Source: an uncultured Eubacterium sp. | Lineage (GTDB): Bacteria > Bacillota > Clostridia > Lachnospirales > Lachnospiraceae | NCBI GenBank assembly: GCA_910584595.1 | Contig: CAJUBQ010000017.1 | Span: 1 to 63,750 of the forward strand | DNA length: 63,750 nucleotides | Direction: 5' to 3' | Part shown: positions 17,969 to 26,037 of the stretch, piece by piece | How the letters are laid out: each line of letters starts with the position of its first letter | Numbering within the stretch: position 1 is the first letter of the stretch | Notes under the pieces: model-generated | The model's database searches: none | What the model was told of the DNA's origin: nothing | The model's input: only the letters and a program-made list of their open reading frames with translations | Program-made: the position numbers and the translations under genes

Positions 17969-18950
17969 TAGGAGATTGCTGCTGGAAATTGTGCAGAAGT
18001 ATGACAATTGGATTATTTATGGTGCAGGAGTAACGGGACAGGGCCTGTTCTGTTTGTTAAAAATACTGGGTTATGAAAACAAAATTAAGGGGTTTGCAGT
18101 GTCTGACCATACAGATCATTTAAATGAATTTATGGGTATTCCTATTAAGAATATTTCAGAATATGAATTAGAGGGCATACATGTGCTTATAGCAGTTAAA
18201 TACGTATATTTACATGATATAACAGAGCGGTTAGTAAATGTTGATTGCTATTATACAGATATGCGGGCATTGAAGGAGATATTTGAAACTGAATATTCTG
18301 TCATTTCACAAGATATGATGGATCAGATTCATAAACTAGACTTAACGGATGAGCAGTATGTAACATTTTGTATTCGTCAGATACGGCGGGTAAAACTGGA
18401 TTTTGAAGTTAATATAGCAGATCATTGTAATCTGAATTGTCAATGCTGTAACCATTTTTCTCCATTGGCAGATCAAGTGTTTTTGGATATAGATATATTT
18501 ACGAGGGATTTGAAGAGAATCAGGGAGCTTACCAATGGGGAGGTAGGAAAAATCTGGCTGATTGGAGGAGAACCTTTGTTGCATCCGCAGCTTACCGATT
18601 TTTTATATGTGTCAAGGAGCTTATTTCCCAAAACCCATATTACACTGAATACAAATGGAATTTTACTGTTAAAAAAGGATGAAAGATTTTGGCAGGCTTT
18701 ACGTGATACACAGATAGAAATTACGCTGACAAAATATCCGATTCAAATAGATTATCAGAAAATAGATCAGAAAATAAATCTGGAAAAGGTGAAATACGCA
18801 TATACATTATCATCAGCAGTTTTAAAAACAACTTATCATCTGCCTTTAGATGTAGAAGGAAAATTAGATGGAATCAAGAACTATATAAAATGTGGACACG
18901 CAAATGAATGTATAACTCTTCGGGGGGGGGAATTTATACCTGCCCGATAG
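17952..18950 (+). CDS. phase-variable radical SAM protein, present state OFF (truncated)
   Basis: The open frame gives 332 residues. Residues 20-115 are a Rossmann-like domain (IIYGAGVTGQG). A radical SAM core follows with C159-x3-C163-x2-C166 (CNLNCQCC) and WLIGGEPLL. At 18922-18930 a run of nine G shifts the frame, and translation stops 7 codons later. With ten (or seven) G the frame continues into 18908-19162, giving about 403 residues and restoring CGHANEC...TCPIAPN, a plausible auxiliary-cluster cysteine set. ATG 17952 has AAAGGA upstream. The substrate is unknown; glycan or nucleotide-sugar modification is inferred from context. Confidence 0.8.
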   Translation: MTEIYNRRLLLEIVQKYDNWIIYGAGVTGQGLFCLLKILGYENKIKGFAVSDHTDHLNEFMGIPIKNISEYELEGIHVLIAVKYVYLHDITERLVNVDCYYTDMRALKEIFETEYSVISQDMMDQIHKLDLTDEQYVTFCIRQIRRVKLDFEVNIADHCNLNCQCCNHFSPLADQVFLDIDIFTRDLKRIRELTNGEVGKIWLIGGEPLLHPQLTDFLYVSRSLFPKTHITLNTNGILLLKKDERFWQALRDTQIEITLTKYPIQIDYQKIDQKINLEKVKYAYTLSSAVLKTTYHLPLDVEGKLDGIKNYIKCGHANECITLRGGEFIPAR

Positions 18951-19162
18951 CGCCGAACGCACATTATTTTAATACATACTTTGGAAAGAATTTATATGTA
19001 GGAGATAACAATTGTATTAATATTTATGAAGCAAAAAATATAGATGAAATATTTGCATTTTTGAAAAAACCGATTCCATTTTGTAATCATTGTAATATAG
19101 ATGGATATACCTATGGATTGAAATGGAATGTGAGCAAGAGAGACATTAAAGAGTGGACGTAA
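18908..19162 (+). pseudogene. out-of-frame 3' part of the phase-variable radical SAM gene
   Basis: This 84-codon frame (YTCPIAPNAHYFNTYFG, then FCNHCNIDGYTYGLKW) reads naturally as the C-terminus of the upstream radical SAM protein, with further cysteines. It has no ribosome site of its own. It joins the upstream frame if the poly-G run changes by one base, so it is better seen as the switched-off end of that gene than as a separate gene or a decayed remnant. Confidence 0.75.
18922..18930 (+). repeat. poly-G tract (9 G) in the radical SAM gene
   Basis: Nine G in a row occur in otherwise AT-rich DNA. Nine gives an early stop; ten or seven gives the full-length reading. This is a classical slipped-strand contingency sequence. 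Confidence 0.85.
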
Positions 19163-19199
19163 GAAGGATGGATGATATTTTCAAAAAGGGGAGATATAA

Positions 19200-20504
19200 A
19201 TGGAAGTAAAGCCTGTAAGTATGAAAGTCTGTATATGGGGAGCAGGTGAAAAGGGAAGGAGAATTTTTTGGCATTTAGAACCAGAGAATGTTTTGTATTT
19301 TGTGGATTCTGACAAAAATAAGATCGGGAGTGAATATCTGGGAAAAAAAGTTATAAGTGTTGAACAATATGAAGCGGAATTTAGCAGTTATTTTCTTATA
19401 ATTACACATATGGAAGATATTAAAAAAATCGAAAAAAGAGATAAGATAAAGATTTGCAATTATTTTTATCTGGTGGATTGTCCTGGTGAATTGCAGGAAG
19501 CAAATGTCAGAAATTTATTGAGAAATTATATCAAAGAGTATTTAAACAGCAGAACAGATTATGTGTTATATGGGCTAACTTTATACAGTATATTGATAGA
19601 TCAGTGGATATATAGCCAATATGGTTTGCACCCTGGTATTATTCCTCATGATGGTTTTTGTGTGCATATGCTTGAAAATGTAAAAAAAGCATTTCCATCA
19701 TTAAATATTTTGGAGTTCGAAAGTATTAATAAAAGAGAAATAAAAGAAATATGCAATGTAGTTTATGAAGGACTGGCAGAATCAGAAGATTTTTCAATCA
19801 GTGACTTGTATGATTGCTCTGATAAGATTACTGAATATAGAAATGAGTTGATTACATTATATAAAGACAAACATAGAGGGCAAAAATGTTTTATTGTTGC
19901 TACAGGTCCAAGTCTTAAAGCATCTGATTTAGAGCTGATGAATAAAAATGATGTAACCAGTTTTAGTGTCAACAGTATTTTTAAAATATTTGATAAGACG
20001 CAATGGAGGCCAACTTATTATGTGATAGATGATTACAAAGCTATAGAAAAATATGAGTATGTAATTGATTCTGTTGCTAAAGATGCAGTATTTATAGGGG
20101 ATACATTTTGGAAAGAAAAGGTGTTTGATGGAAATATATATTATCACCATATCCATCATGAGTGTTATACAAATCGGCTGCCTAAATTCAGTGAAGATTT
20201 TGCTCAGAAAAGTTATATAGGCTATACCGTAGTATATTCATGTATTCAACTGGCAGCTTATATGGGGTTTCATGAAATATATTTGATTGGAACTGATTGT
20301 AATTATGTTATAGGCAGTAAAAATAATTATTTCTGGGCAAGCAGCGAAAAAGATATGATGAACCATGAAATGGACAAAATATTTATGGGATATCAGGCAG
20401 CAAAAAGATATGCTGATGCACACGGAATAAAAATTTGGAATGCAACAAGAGGAGGAAACCTGGAAATTTTTGATCGAATTTCCATAGATGAGATATTTGA
20501 ATGA
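19200..20504 (+). CDS. Rossmann - DUF115 (MptE-like) protein, candidate ulosonic acid transferase
   Basis: A 434-residue protein. Residues 8-105 form the Rossmann-like module (CIWGAGEKGRR). Residues 215-434 are a DUF115/MptE-like domain (CFIVATGPSLKASDLEL, then the YYVIDD and IYLIGTDCNY segments). DUF115 is shared by archaeal pterin pyrophosphokinases and the Maf proteins that move pseudaminic or legionaminic acid from CMP donors in flagellin glycosylation. The CMP-Kdo genes begin 16 bases downstream, so a Kdo-type transferase role is a reasonable inference, not proof. GGGGAG precedes ATG 19200. Confidence 0.75.
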   Translation: MEVKPVSMKVCIWGAGEKGRRIFWHLEPENVLYFVDSDKNKIGSEYLGKKVISVEQYEAEFSSYFLIITHMEDIKKIEKRDKIKICNYFYLVDCPGELQEANVRNLLRNYIKEYLNSRTDYVLYGLTLYSILIDQWIYSQYGLHPGIIPHDGFCVHMLENVKKAFPSLNILEFESINKREIKEICNVVYEGLAESEDFSISDLYDCSDKITEYRNELITLYKDKHRGQKCFIVATGPSLKASDLELMNKNDVTSFSVNSIFKIFDKTQWRPTYYVIDDYKAIEKYEYVIDSVAKDAVFIGDTFWKEKVFDGNIYYHHIHHECYTNRLPKFSEDFAQKSYIGYTVVYSCIQLAAYMGFHEIYLIGTDCNYVIGSKNNYFWASSEKDMMNHEMDKIFMGYQAAKRYADAHGIKIWNATRGGNLEIFDRISIDEIFE

Positions 20505-20519
20505 AAGCAGGCAGGGTTT

Positions 20520-21251
20520 ATGAAAAAAATAATCGCAGTTATTCCGGCAAGATACCAGTCCAGCCGTTTTCCGGGAAAACCGTTAGCCATGATCTTGGGA
20601 AAGTCTATGATACAAAGAGTATATGAACGAGTCAGGGCTGTAGATTTTCTGACAGACGTTATTGTAGCAACTGATGACCAGAAAATCAAGCATGAAGTAG
20701 AGAAATTTGGCGGGCATGCAGTGATGACGGGCATATGCAATTGCGGTACGGAGCGTGTTTACCAGGCGATACGTCATATCGATGCGGATATTATTATTAA
20801 TGTGCAGGGTGATGAGCCTTTGATTGAAGGAGAAATGATAAGGGAATTGGCCGGAATATTTGAAGATCCTTCGGTAGTTATGGCAACTTTAAAAAAGAAG
20901 ATAGAAAATAAAGACGAGGTCATGCAGGACAATATTATCAAAGTTGTTACGGATATGTATGGCAATGCCTTATATTTTTCAAGAAGTCCCATCCCTTATG
21001 ACAGGGATCGCGTTGGAGCAGATTATTATAAACATATTGGAATATATGGATATACAAAAGATTTTTTAACAAAATATGTGCAGCTGCCAGAATCAGAGCT
21101 TGAATCGCTGGAAAAATTGGAGCAGTTACGTGTATTGGAAAACGGATATCAGATAAGGGTAAAGGAAACAACTTTTGATACTTTTGGGATAGATCTGCCG
21201 GAGCAAATTTCTAAGGTGGAAATAAAATTGAGGAGTAGAGATGAAAAATAA
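20520..21251 (+). CDS. kdsB: 3-deoxy-manno-octulosonate cytidylyltransferase (CMP-Kdo synthetase)
   Basis: A 243-residue enzyme that couples Kdo to CMP. The N-terminus IPARYQSSRFPGKPL is the CTP-binding signature; INVQGDEPLI and FDTFGIDLPEQ match the metal and C-terminal motifs, and the length is as usual. It is the first of four consecutive Kdo genes (kdsB-kdsA-kpsF/kdsD-kdsC), overlapping kdsA by 11 bases. A related ulosonic acid is possible, but the complete set argues for Kdo or a close isomer. Confidence 0.92.
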   Translation: MKKIIAVIPARYQSSRFPGKPLAMILGKSMIQRVYERVRAVDFLTDVIVATDDQKIKHEVEKFGGHAVMTGICNCGTERVYQAIRHIDADIIINVQGDEPLIEGEMIRELAGIFEDPSVVMATLKKKIENKDEVMQDNIIKVVTDMYGNALYFSRSPIPYDRDRVGADYYKHIGIYGYTKDFLTKYVQLPESELESLEKLEQLRVLENGYQIRVKETTFDTFGIDLPEQISKVEIKLRSRDEK

Positions 21252-22026
21252 TAAATTTCTGTTAATCGCGGGTCCTTGCGTAATTGAAACAGAAGAATTA
21301 GTAATGCGTCTTGCAGAAGGATTAAAGATAATTACGCAAGAGTTGCCGATTGACTTTTATTTTAAGGCTTCTTTTGATAAGGCAAATCGGACAAGTATAG
21401 ATTCTTATCGTGGACCAGGAGTGGAAAAAGGTCTTCGGATTTTGGAAAAGGTAAAAAAAGCATTTGAAGTTAAGATAGTGACGGATGTTCATGAGACATG
21501 GCAGGCGGATGCTGTAAAAGATGTATGTGATATCATACAGATACCAGCGTTTTTATGCAGGCAGACAGATTTGCTGACTGCCGCGGCAAAAACCGGAAAG
21601 ATTGTGAATGTAAAGAAAGCCCAATTTCTTGCGCCCTGGGATATGGAAAATGTAGTACAGAAAATAAGAAAAGCTGGAAATTCGAATATTATACTTTGCG
21701 AAAGAGGGACAAGCTTTGGTTATAATACATTGATCGCAGATATGACATCTATTTATGAAATGAAAAAACTGGATTGTCCGGTTATTTTTGATGGAACGCA
21801 CAGTGTACAAAAACCTGGGGGAAATGGAAGTACATCTTCCGGGAACAGGGTGTATGTACCGTATTTATCCAGGGCAGCAGTAGCAGCTGGAGCAGACGGA
21901 TTGTTTTTGGAAACGCATGAAGATCCTGAACATGCATTATCAGATGGAGCAAATATGATTAGGATATCCGATCTGCGGAATTTGTTAAATCAGTGTTTGG
22001 AAATATGGGCAATTGTGAATGGGTAA
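21241..22026 (+). CDS. kdsA: Kdo-8-phosphate synthase
   Basis: A 261-residue TIM-barrel enzyme that condenses phosphoenolpyruvate and arabinose 5-phosphate. Motifs are KASFDKANRTS, SYRGPG, VTDVHE and FDGTHSVQKPGG. The N-terminal AGPCVIE has Cys 13 where E. coli has Asn, and the later His, Glu and Asp (FDGTH, FLETHED, LSDGAN) are kept, which marks the metal-dependent class. It starts within the end of kdsB. Confidence 0.93.
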   Translation: MKNNKFLLIAGPCVIETEELVMRLAEGLKIITQELPIDFYFKASFDKANRTSIDSYRGPGVEKGLRILEKVKKAFEVKIVTDVHETWQADAVKDVCDIIQIPAFLCRQTDLLTAAAKTGKIVNVKKAQFLAPWDMENVVQKIRKAGNSNIILCERGTSFGYNTLIADMTSIYEMKKLDCPVIFDGTHSVQKPGGNGSTSSGNRVYVPYLSRAAVAAGADGLFLETHEDPEHALSDGANMIRISDLRNLLNQCLEIWAIVNG

Positions 22027-22038
22027 AGTGGGTGAAGC

Positions 22039-23013
22039 ATGGTCAAAAAAGAAAAATTGCAGGTGGCAAAAGAAATATTTAAAACGGAAATTAAAGCGTT
22101 ACAGCATATTTGTGAAAATCTTGATGAGGAGTTTATAAGGATAGAAGATGAGATACTTTCTTGTAATGGGAAAGTTGTTTTATGCGGGATGGGGAAATCT
22201 GGGCATATTGCGAGGAAGATTTCTGCAACTTTGGCAAGTCTTGGCACACCGTCATTTTTCTTGCACCCAGCAGAGGCTGTACATGGGGATTTGGGAATGA
22301 TTTCCGCAGAGGATATTGTCTTTTTGCTCAGTTGCAGTGGTGAGACGCAGGAGTTGATACATATGATACCTTCGTTAAAGCAGATTGGATCGAAGATGAT
22401 AGCGGTTACATGCAGGCAGGATTCCACACTGGTAAAAGAGAGCGATTATTTTCAGATTCTTGATATCGGACAGGAGGCTGGTTATCTGCGTCTGGCGCCT
22501 ACATCAAGTACGACTGCGATGCTTGTCTATGGGGACGCGCTTGCATCTGTGGCAGCAATGGAAAGTGGATTTAGCGCAACTGACTTCGGTTTGTTTCATC
22601 CAGCTGGAACTTTAGGAAAGAAGGTACTGACGCGTGTCAGAAAGGTGATGGCCAAAGGAGAAGATCTGCCTGTTATTTGTCAGAATTGCCGGATTACGGA
22701 TGCTATATTGGAAATGAGCAGAAAAGGACTTGGGGTAGTGGCGATTATAGATCCTGAAAAGAGATTAACGGGCTTACTGACAGACGGTGATTTGCGTAGA
22801 GCGATTGAAAAAAAAGCAGATTTATACACAGACATTGTAGATTCTATTATGACAAAAGATCCAAAGTATATCAAAGAGGATCTTTTGCTTGTCGATGCGC
22901 TGAAAAAATTGAAGGAAAATAGGTTGAACAATTATCCGGTTGTGGACAGAGACCATAGATTAATTGGAATGGTTACATGGCAGATGATTATCCGGGAAGG
23001 AATTGTTTTATAA
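22039..23013 (+). CDS. kdsD: D-arabinose-5-phosphate isomerase (KpsF/KdsD)
   Basis: A 324-residue enzyme that makes arabinose 5-phosphate from ribulose 5-phosphate, the first step toward Kdo. A SIS domain covers residues 30-170 (VVLCGMGKSGHIARKISATL, FLHPAEAVHGDLGM); two CBS domains cover residues 205-324. This is the standard KdsD/KpsF layout. It lies between kdsA and kdsC, forming a compact operon. Confidence 0.93.
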   Translation: MVKKEKLQVAKEIFKTEIKALQHICENLDEEFIRIEDEILSCNGKVVLCGMGKSGHIARKISATLASLGTPSFFLHPAEAVHGDLGMISAEDIVFLLSCSGETQELIHMIPSLKQIGSKMIAVTCRQDSTLVKESDYFQILDIGQEAGYLRLAPTSSTTAMLVYGDALASVAAMESGFSATDFGLFHPAGTLGKKVLTRVRKVMAKGEDLPVICQNCRITDAILEMSRKGLGVVAIIDPEKRLTGLLTDGDLRRAIEKKADLYTDIVDSIMTKDPKYIKEDLLLVDALKKLKENRLNNYPVVDRDHRLIGMVTWQMIIREGIVL

Positions 23014-23048
23014 ATAGCAGAAAGTCGGTAAGGAAGGGAGATGACGTT

Positions 23049-23555
23049 ATGTATAGGCTTTTGGTATTGGATGTAGACGGAACACTGACAGATGGAAAAA
23101 TTTATCTGTCACAATATGGAGAAGAAATGAAAGCATTTAATATCAAGGATGGTTATGGCATACGGCATATTTTGCCCCAATTACATATTGAGGCAGCAGT
23201 GATTACTGGCAGACAGTCAGAAATTGTAACCAGAAGGGCTAAGGAACTTGGTATTCAGACTGTGTTTCAGGGAATATCTGAAAAGAAAGTTTGCTTACGG
23301 CAAATTCTTGAGGAAAAAGGGTGTACTGCAAAAGAAACAATTTATATTGGTGATGACGTAAATGATCTGGAATGTATGCAGATAGTTGGATTTTGCGCCT
23401 GTCCAGCAGATGCACATCAAAGTATCAGGAATGTTGCAGATTATATTGCATCGAAAAATGGCGGAGATGGGGCAGTGAGAGAGATCATTGACAGACTGTT
23501 TTTAACGGTATTTAAAAGGCAATCTATGGAAGGAACGGATGTATGCAGTTCTTAA
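23049..23555 (+). CDS. kdsC: Kdo-8-phosphate phosphatase (HAD family)
   Basis: A 168-residue HAD phosphatase that releases Kdo from Kdo 8-phosphate. Motif I is LDVDGTLTDG (Asp 8 and Asp 10), AVITGRQSEIV is motif II and YIGDDVNDLECM is the metal loop; there is no cap domain, as in KdsC. ATG 23049 is chosen because AAGGGAG ends 8 bases upstream; the open frame from 22977 overlaps kdsD and lacks a site. It overlaps the next gene by 13 bases. C-terminal residues beyond the fold are poorly conserved. Confidence 0.9.
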   Translation: MYRLLVLDVDGTLTDGKIYLSQYGEEMKAFNIKDGYGIRHILPQLHIEAAVITGRQSEIVTRRAKELGIQTVFQGISEKKVCLRQILEEKGCTAKETIYIGDDVNDLECMQIVGFCACPADAHQSIRNVADYIASKNGGDGAVREIIDRLFLTVFKRQSMEGTDVCSS

Positions 23556-24655
23556 ATGGAGATATACACGACTTCAGGACAGCGTTAAAGAGCAAACAAT
23601 TGGTTTGTTTTGGTGCAGGACAGGCGCTTAGAAATTTTATCGAAGAGTATGCGATATATCATCTGGAGCAGGATATTTTATGTATTGCAGATAATCGAAA
23701 CGAATGGCTTCCGGCTAAGATACGGATTGTAGAAACCGAAATTCCTATTATTGGTATAGGACAACTGCTATACATGAAAAATATAATGATTTTGATATCT
23801 TGCCTGGCAGTTGCTGATGTGTATGAACAGTTAGAGGGTTATCAGGAATTAAAAGAGACGCCATGTTGGGCAACAAATTTTATCAGGAGTGAAACTCGTT
23901 TACAATTGGAGCAATCACGATGGTATCCGTCGGAATATCGTTTGACAAAAGAAGCTTTGATTCCAAAAAAGATCCATTATTGTTGGTTCGGGAGAAAACC
24001 TATTCCGAAGAAGAATTTGGAATGGATGGAAAGCTGGAAAAAATATTGTTGTGATTATGAAATCATTCAGTGGAATGAGGATAATTATGATGTGACAAAA
24101 AATGCGTATATGTATGAAGCCTATAAAGCTGGAAAATGGGGATTTGTTCCTGATTATGTACGGTTGGATGTAATATACCGTTATGGGGGGATATATTTGG
24201 ATACAGATGTGGAATTGATCAGGAATCTGGATGATTTGTTGTATCAGAAAGCGTTTGCTGGTATTGACCGTTCACGTGACATTAGTCTGGGATTAGGATT
24301 TGGAGCACAGTTGGGGTGTGAAATTATTCGGGAATTAAGGGATTTTTATGATACATGCAAATTTTTAAATGGAGATGGAAGCTATAATTTAAAAGTGGCT
24401 CCTTTTATACAGCGTTCTTTCTTTCAGGAAAAAGGATATATTAATAATGGAGAATATCAGGTGGTTGAAGAAATGACTATATATCCTGAAAAGGTACTTT
24501 CACCTAAATGTAATTGGACAGGAAGAGTTTTACCTACAGCACACACTTTTGCGATTCACCATTATGATGGTTCCTGGACATCAGAAAGTGATCGGGATAT
24601 TGTGAAACGTAACAGAGAATTATATATGAAAATATGCAGGAACGGGAAACGGTAG
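23543..24655 (+). CDS. Rossmann - GT32-type glycosyltransferase, first copy
   Basis: A 370-residue protein. Residues 15-125 are the Rossmann-like module (LVCFGAGQALRNF, then CIADNRNEW). Residues 145-370 are a DXD sugar-transferase domain of the OCH1/GT32 type: IPKKIHYCWFGRKPIP, the MESWKKYCCDYEI segment, FVPDYVRLDVIYRYGG and IYLDTDVEL, with an HHYDGSW C-terminus. It closely resembles the protein at 32782-33897, so the pair is probably a duplication within the cassette. A six-G run (24185-24190) encodes the conserved glycines and is too short to call phase variable. Confidence 0.85.
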   Translation: MQFLNGDIHDFRTALKSKQLVCFGAGQALRNFIEEYAIYHLEQDILCIADNRNEWLPAKIRIVETEIPIIGIGQLLYMKNIMILISCLAVADVYEQLEGYQELKETPCWATNFIRSETRLQLEQSRWYPSEYRLTKEALIPKKIHYCWFGRKPIPKKNLEWMESWKKYCCDYEIIQWNEDNYDVTKNAYMYEAYKAGKWGFVPDYVRLDVIYRYGGIYLDTDVELIRNLDDLLYQKAFAGIDRSRDISLGLGFGAQLGCEIIRELRDFYDTCKFLNGDGSYNLKVAPFIQRSFFQEKGYINNGEYQVVEEMTIYPEKVLSPKCNWTGRVLPTAHTFAIHHYDGSWTSESDRDIVKRNRELYMKICRNGKR

Positions 24656-24667
24656 TGGAGGATAGAT

Positions 24668-25723
24668 ATGAAAGAACTATATATTCATGTTGGACAGGCA
24701 AAAACAGGAACCAGTATGATACAGGCTTTTTTAGCTTTGAATCGTAAATTATTGCATACGAAAGGGTTGTATTATCCATTGTTTCGGGAGGAAGTTGTTG
24801 TCAGAGATAAAAATTGTGGGATGGGTGGCAACGCATATGGTATGTGGGAGCTTGACCGACCATTAGACCAGATGAATAAAGCGCAGATTGAATATATGCA
24901 GCAGATAAAAGCATGGTTTAAAGATAATGACAAAGTTTTAATTTCTGAGGAAGGGTTGTGGGTGTGCAGTGCAGCATTTTATCAAAACTTTAGTTCTTTA
25001 TTGGATGATGGAGCAGATTTCAGGGTAAGGATAGTTGTATATTTAAGAAGGCAAGATGAAAGGCTGGAATCTTTATGGAATCAATGTGTTAAAGCCGGGA
25101 CATACCACCATGGCTGCATGGAATTTTGTGATGAATATATAGGCGCTGATCAGGATTATTATTCGCAGCTTGAAATGATTGCAGGCATAATTGGAAAAGA
25201 AAATATGATTGTGAAGATTTATGACGACAGATATTCGGTCGGAAACTATCTTTTAGAAGACTTTATGTCAATATTTGGTTACAAAGATATTTCTGAATTT
25301 CGAATTCCTAAATTTCAGGTGAATCCATCGTTAGGAAAAGATCTGATCGAAATGGTGCGGGTTACAAGTACTATTCGGGATATACGAATGATAGATGATG
25401 AATTTCGCAAGATAAAAAAAGAATTGACGGAGTTCAGGGAAAGTACAGAAACTGTCGCACATGCACCTTCTTTTTTGACATATGAAGAGAGAAAAAGAAT
25501 TTTGGACAGGTGTGATCAAGGTAATCAAAAAATCGGGCGTGAATATTTTGGAATAGATAAAAGTCCATTTTCAGAATTAAAACAGGATTACAAAAAAGCT
25601 TCGGGGGGGGGTATCAGCAAAGAACTGGTTTATTTTTTGTTCAGCTTAATAGTGGAACAGGCAAAAGAAATAGAAATGCTGCACTGGAATACAGATGATT
25701 TTAAATTATCTGAAAATTTATAA
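24668..25723 (+). CDS. sulfotransferase-like protein, phase-variable by poly-G, present state ON
   Basis: A 351-residue protein. The N-terminal HVGQAKTGTSMIQAFL matches the 5'-phosphosulfate-binding loop of PAPS-dependent sulfotransferases, and VRIVVYLRRQDERLESLW fits the 3'-phosphate region. It would sulfate a sugar of the exported glycan. At 25603-25611 nine G encode the GGG of ASGGGIS, near residue 314; with eight or ten G translation would stop soon after, losing the last 35 or so residues. GGAGG precedes ATG 24668. Sulfotransferase identity is from motif only. Confidence 0.75.
   Translation: MKELYIHVGQAKTGTSMIQAFLALNRKLLHTKGLYYPLFREEVVVRDKNCGMGGNAYGMWELDRPLDQMNKAQIEYMQQIKAWFKDNDKVLISEEGLWVCSAAFYQNFSSLLDDGADFRVRIVVYLRRQDERLESLWNQCVKAGTYHHGCMEFCDEYIGADQDYYSQLEMIAGIIGKENMIVKIYDDRYSVGNYLLEDFMSIFGYKDISEFRIPKFQVNPSLGKDLIEMVRVTSTIRDIRMIDDEFRKIKKELTEFRESTETVAHAPSFLTYEERKRILDRCDQGNQKIGREYFGIDKSPFSELKQDYKKASGGGISKELVYFLFSLIVEQAKEIEMLHWNTDDFKLSENL
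25603..25611 (+). repeat. poly-G tract (9 G) in the sulfotransferase-like gene
   Basis: Nine G follow TC, as in the other two tracts. The gene is in frame with nine. One base more or less would truncate the C-terminal 35-40 residues. Confidence 0.85.
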
Positions 25724-25735
25724 GAGGGCAGCGCT

Positions 25736-26002
25736 GTGATTGTATATGGGGCAGACAAGAAAGGTCGCAGGGTTTACCATTGGTTAAAAAGAAAAGGATC
25801 CTATCGCATAGTGGGATTTGTTGATAAGCGTTGGAAAAGGTTACAGGAAATTGAAAAAGATTTGGTGGAACCAGACTGTATATTCACAAAAAAGTTTGAC
25901 TATATATTAATCAGTATGGAATCTCAGAATACTGCGGAGAAAGTAAAAGAATGGTTAAGTATACGTGGTATAGAAGATGAAAAGTTGATACGTGTGCTAT
26001 AA
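25736..26002 (+). CDS. small stand-alone Rossmann-like domain protein
   Basis: An 88-residue protein starting at GTG 25736 behind GAGGG. It begins MIVYGADKKGRRVYHW, then VGFVDKRW and FDYILISMES, which is the whole recurring cassette module without a partner domain. It may act in trans on a neighbour such as the sulfotransferase or GT2, or be a remnant of a former fusion. The GAG glycine motif has become GAD here. Function is unknown. Confidence 0.65.
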   Translation: MIVYGADKKGRRVYHWLKRKGSYRIVGFVDKRWKRLQEIEKDLVEPDCIFTKKFDYILISMESQNTAEKVKEWLSIRGIEDEKLIRVL

Positions 26003-26037
26003 ATGACAATAAGGATTTGTCTGGAAGGAGTAAAAAA

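Noticed and set aside
18900..18960. Radical SAM frameshift as a plain sequencing error
   Set aside because: An error in a G run is possible, but three long G runs in three glycan genes are better explained as contingency tracts. The chance of error is kept in mind.
24185..24190. Six-G run in the first GT32 gene as a fourth phase-variable tract
   Set aside because: Too short for frequent slippage, and it encodes the conserved YGGIYLD glycines.
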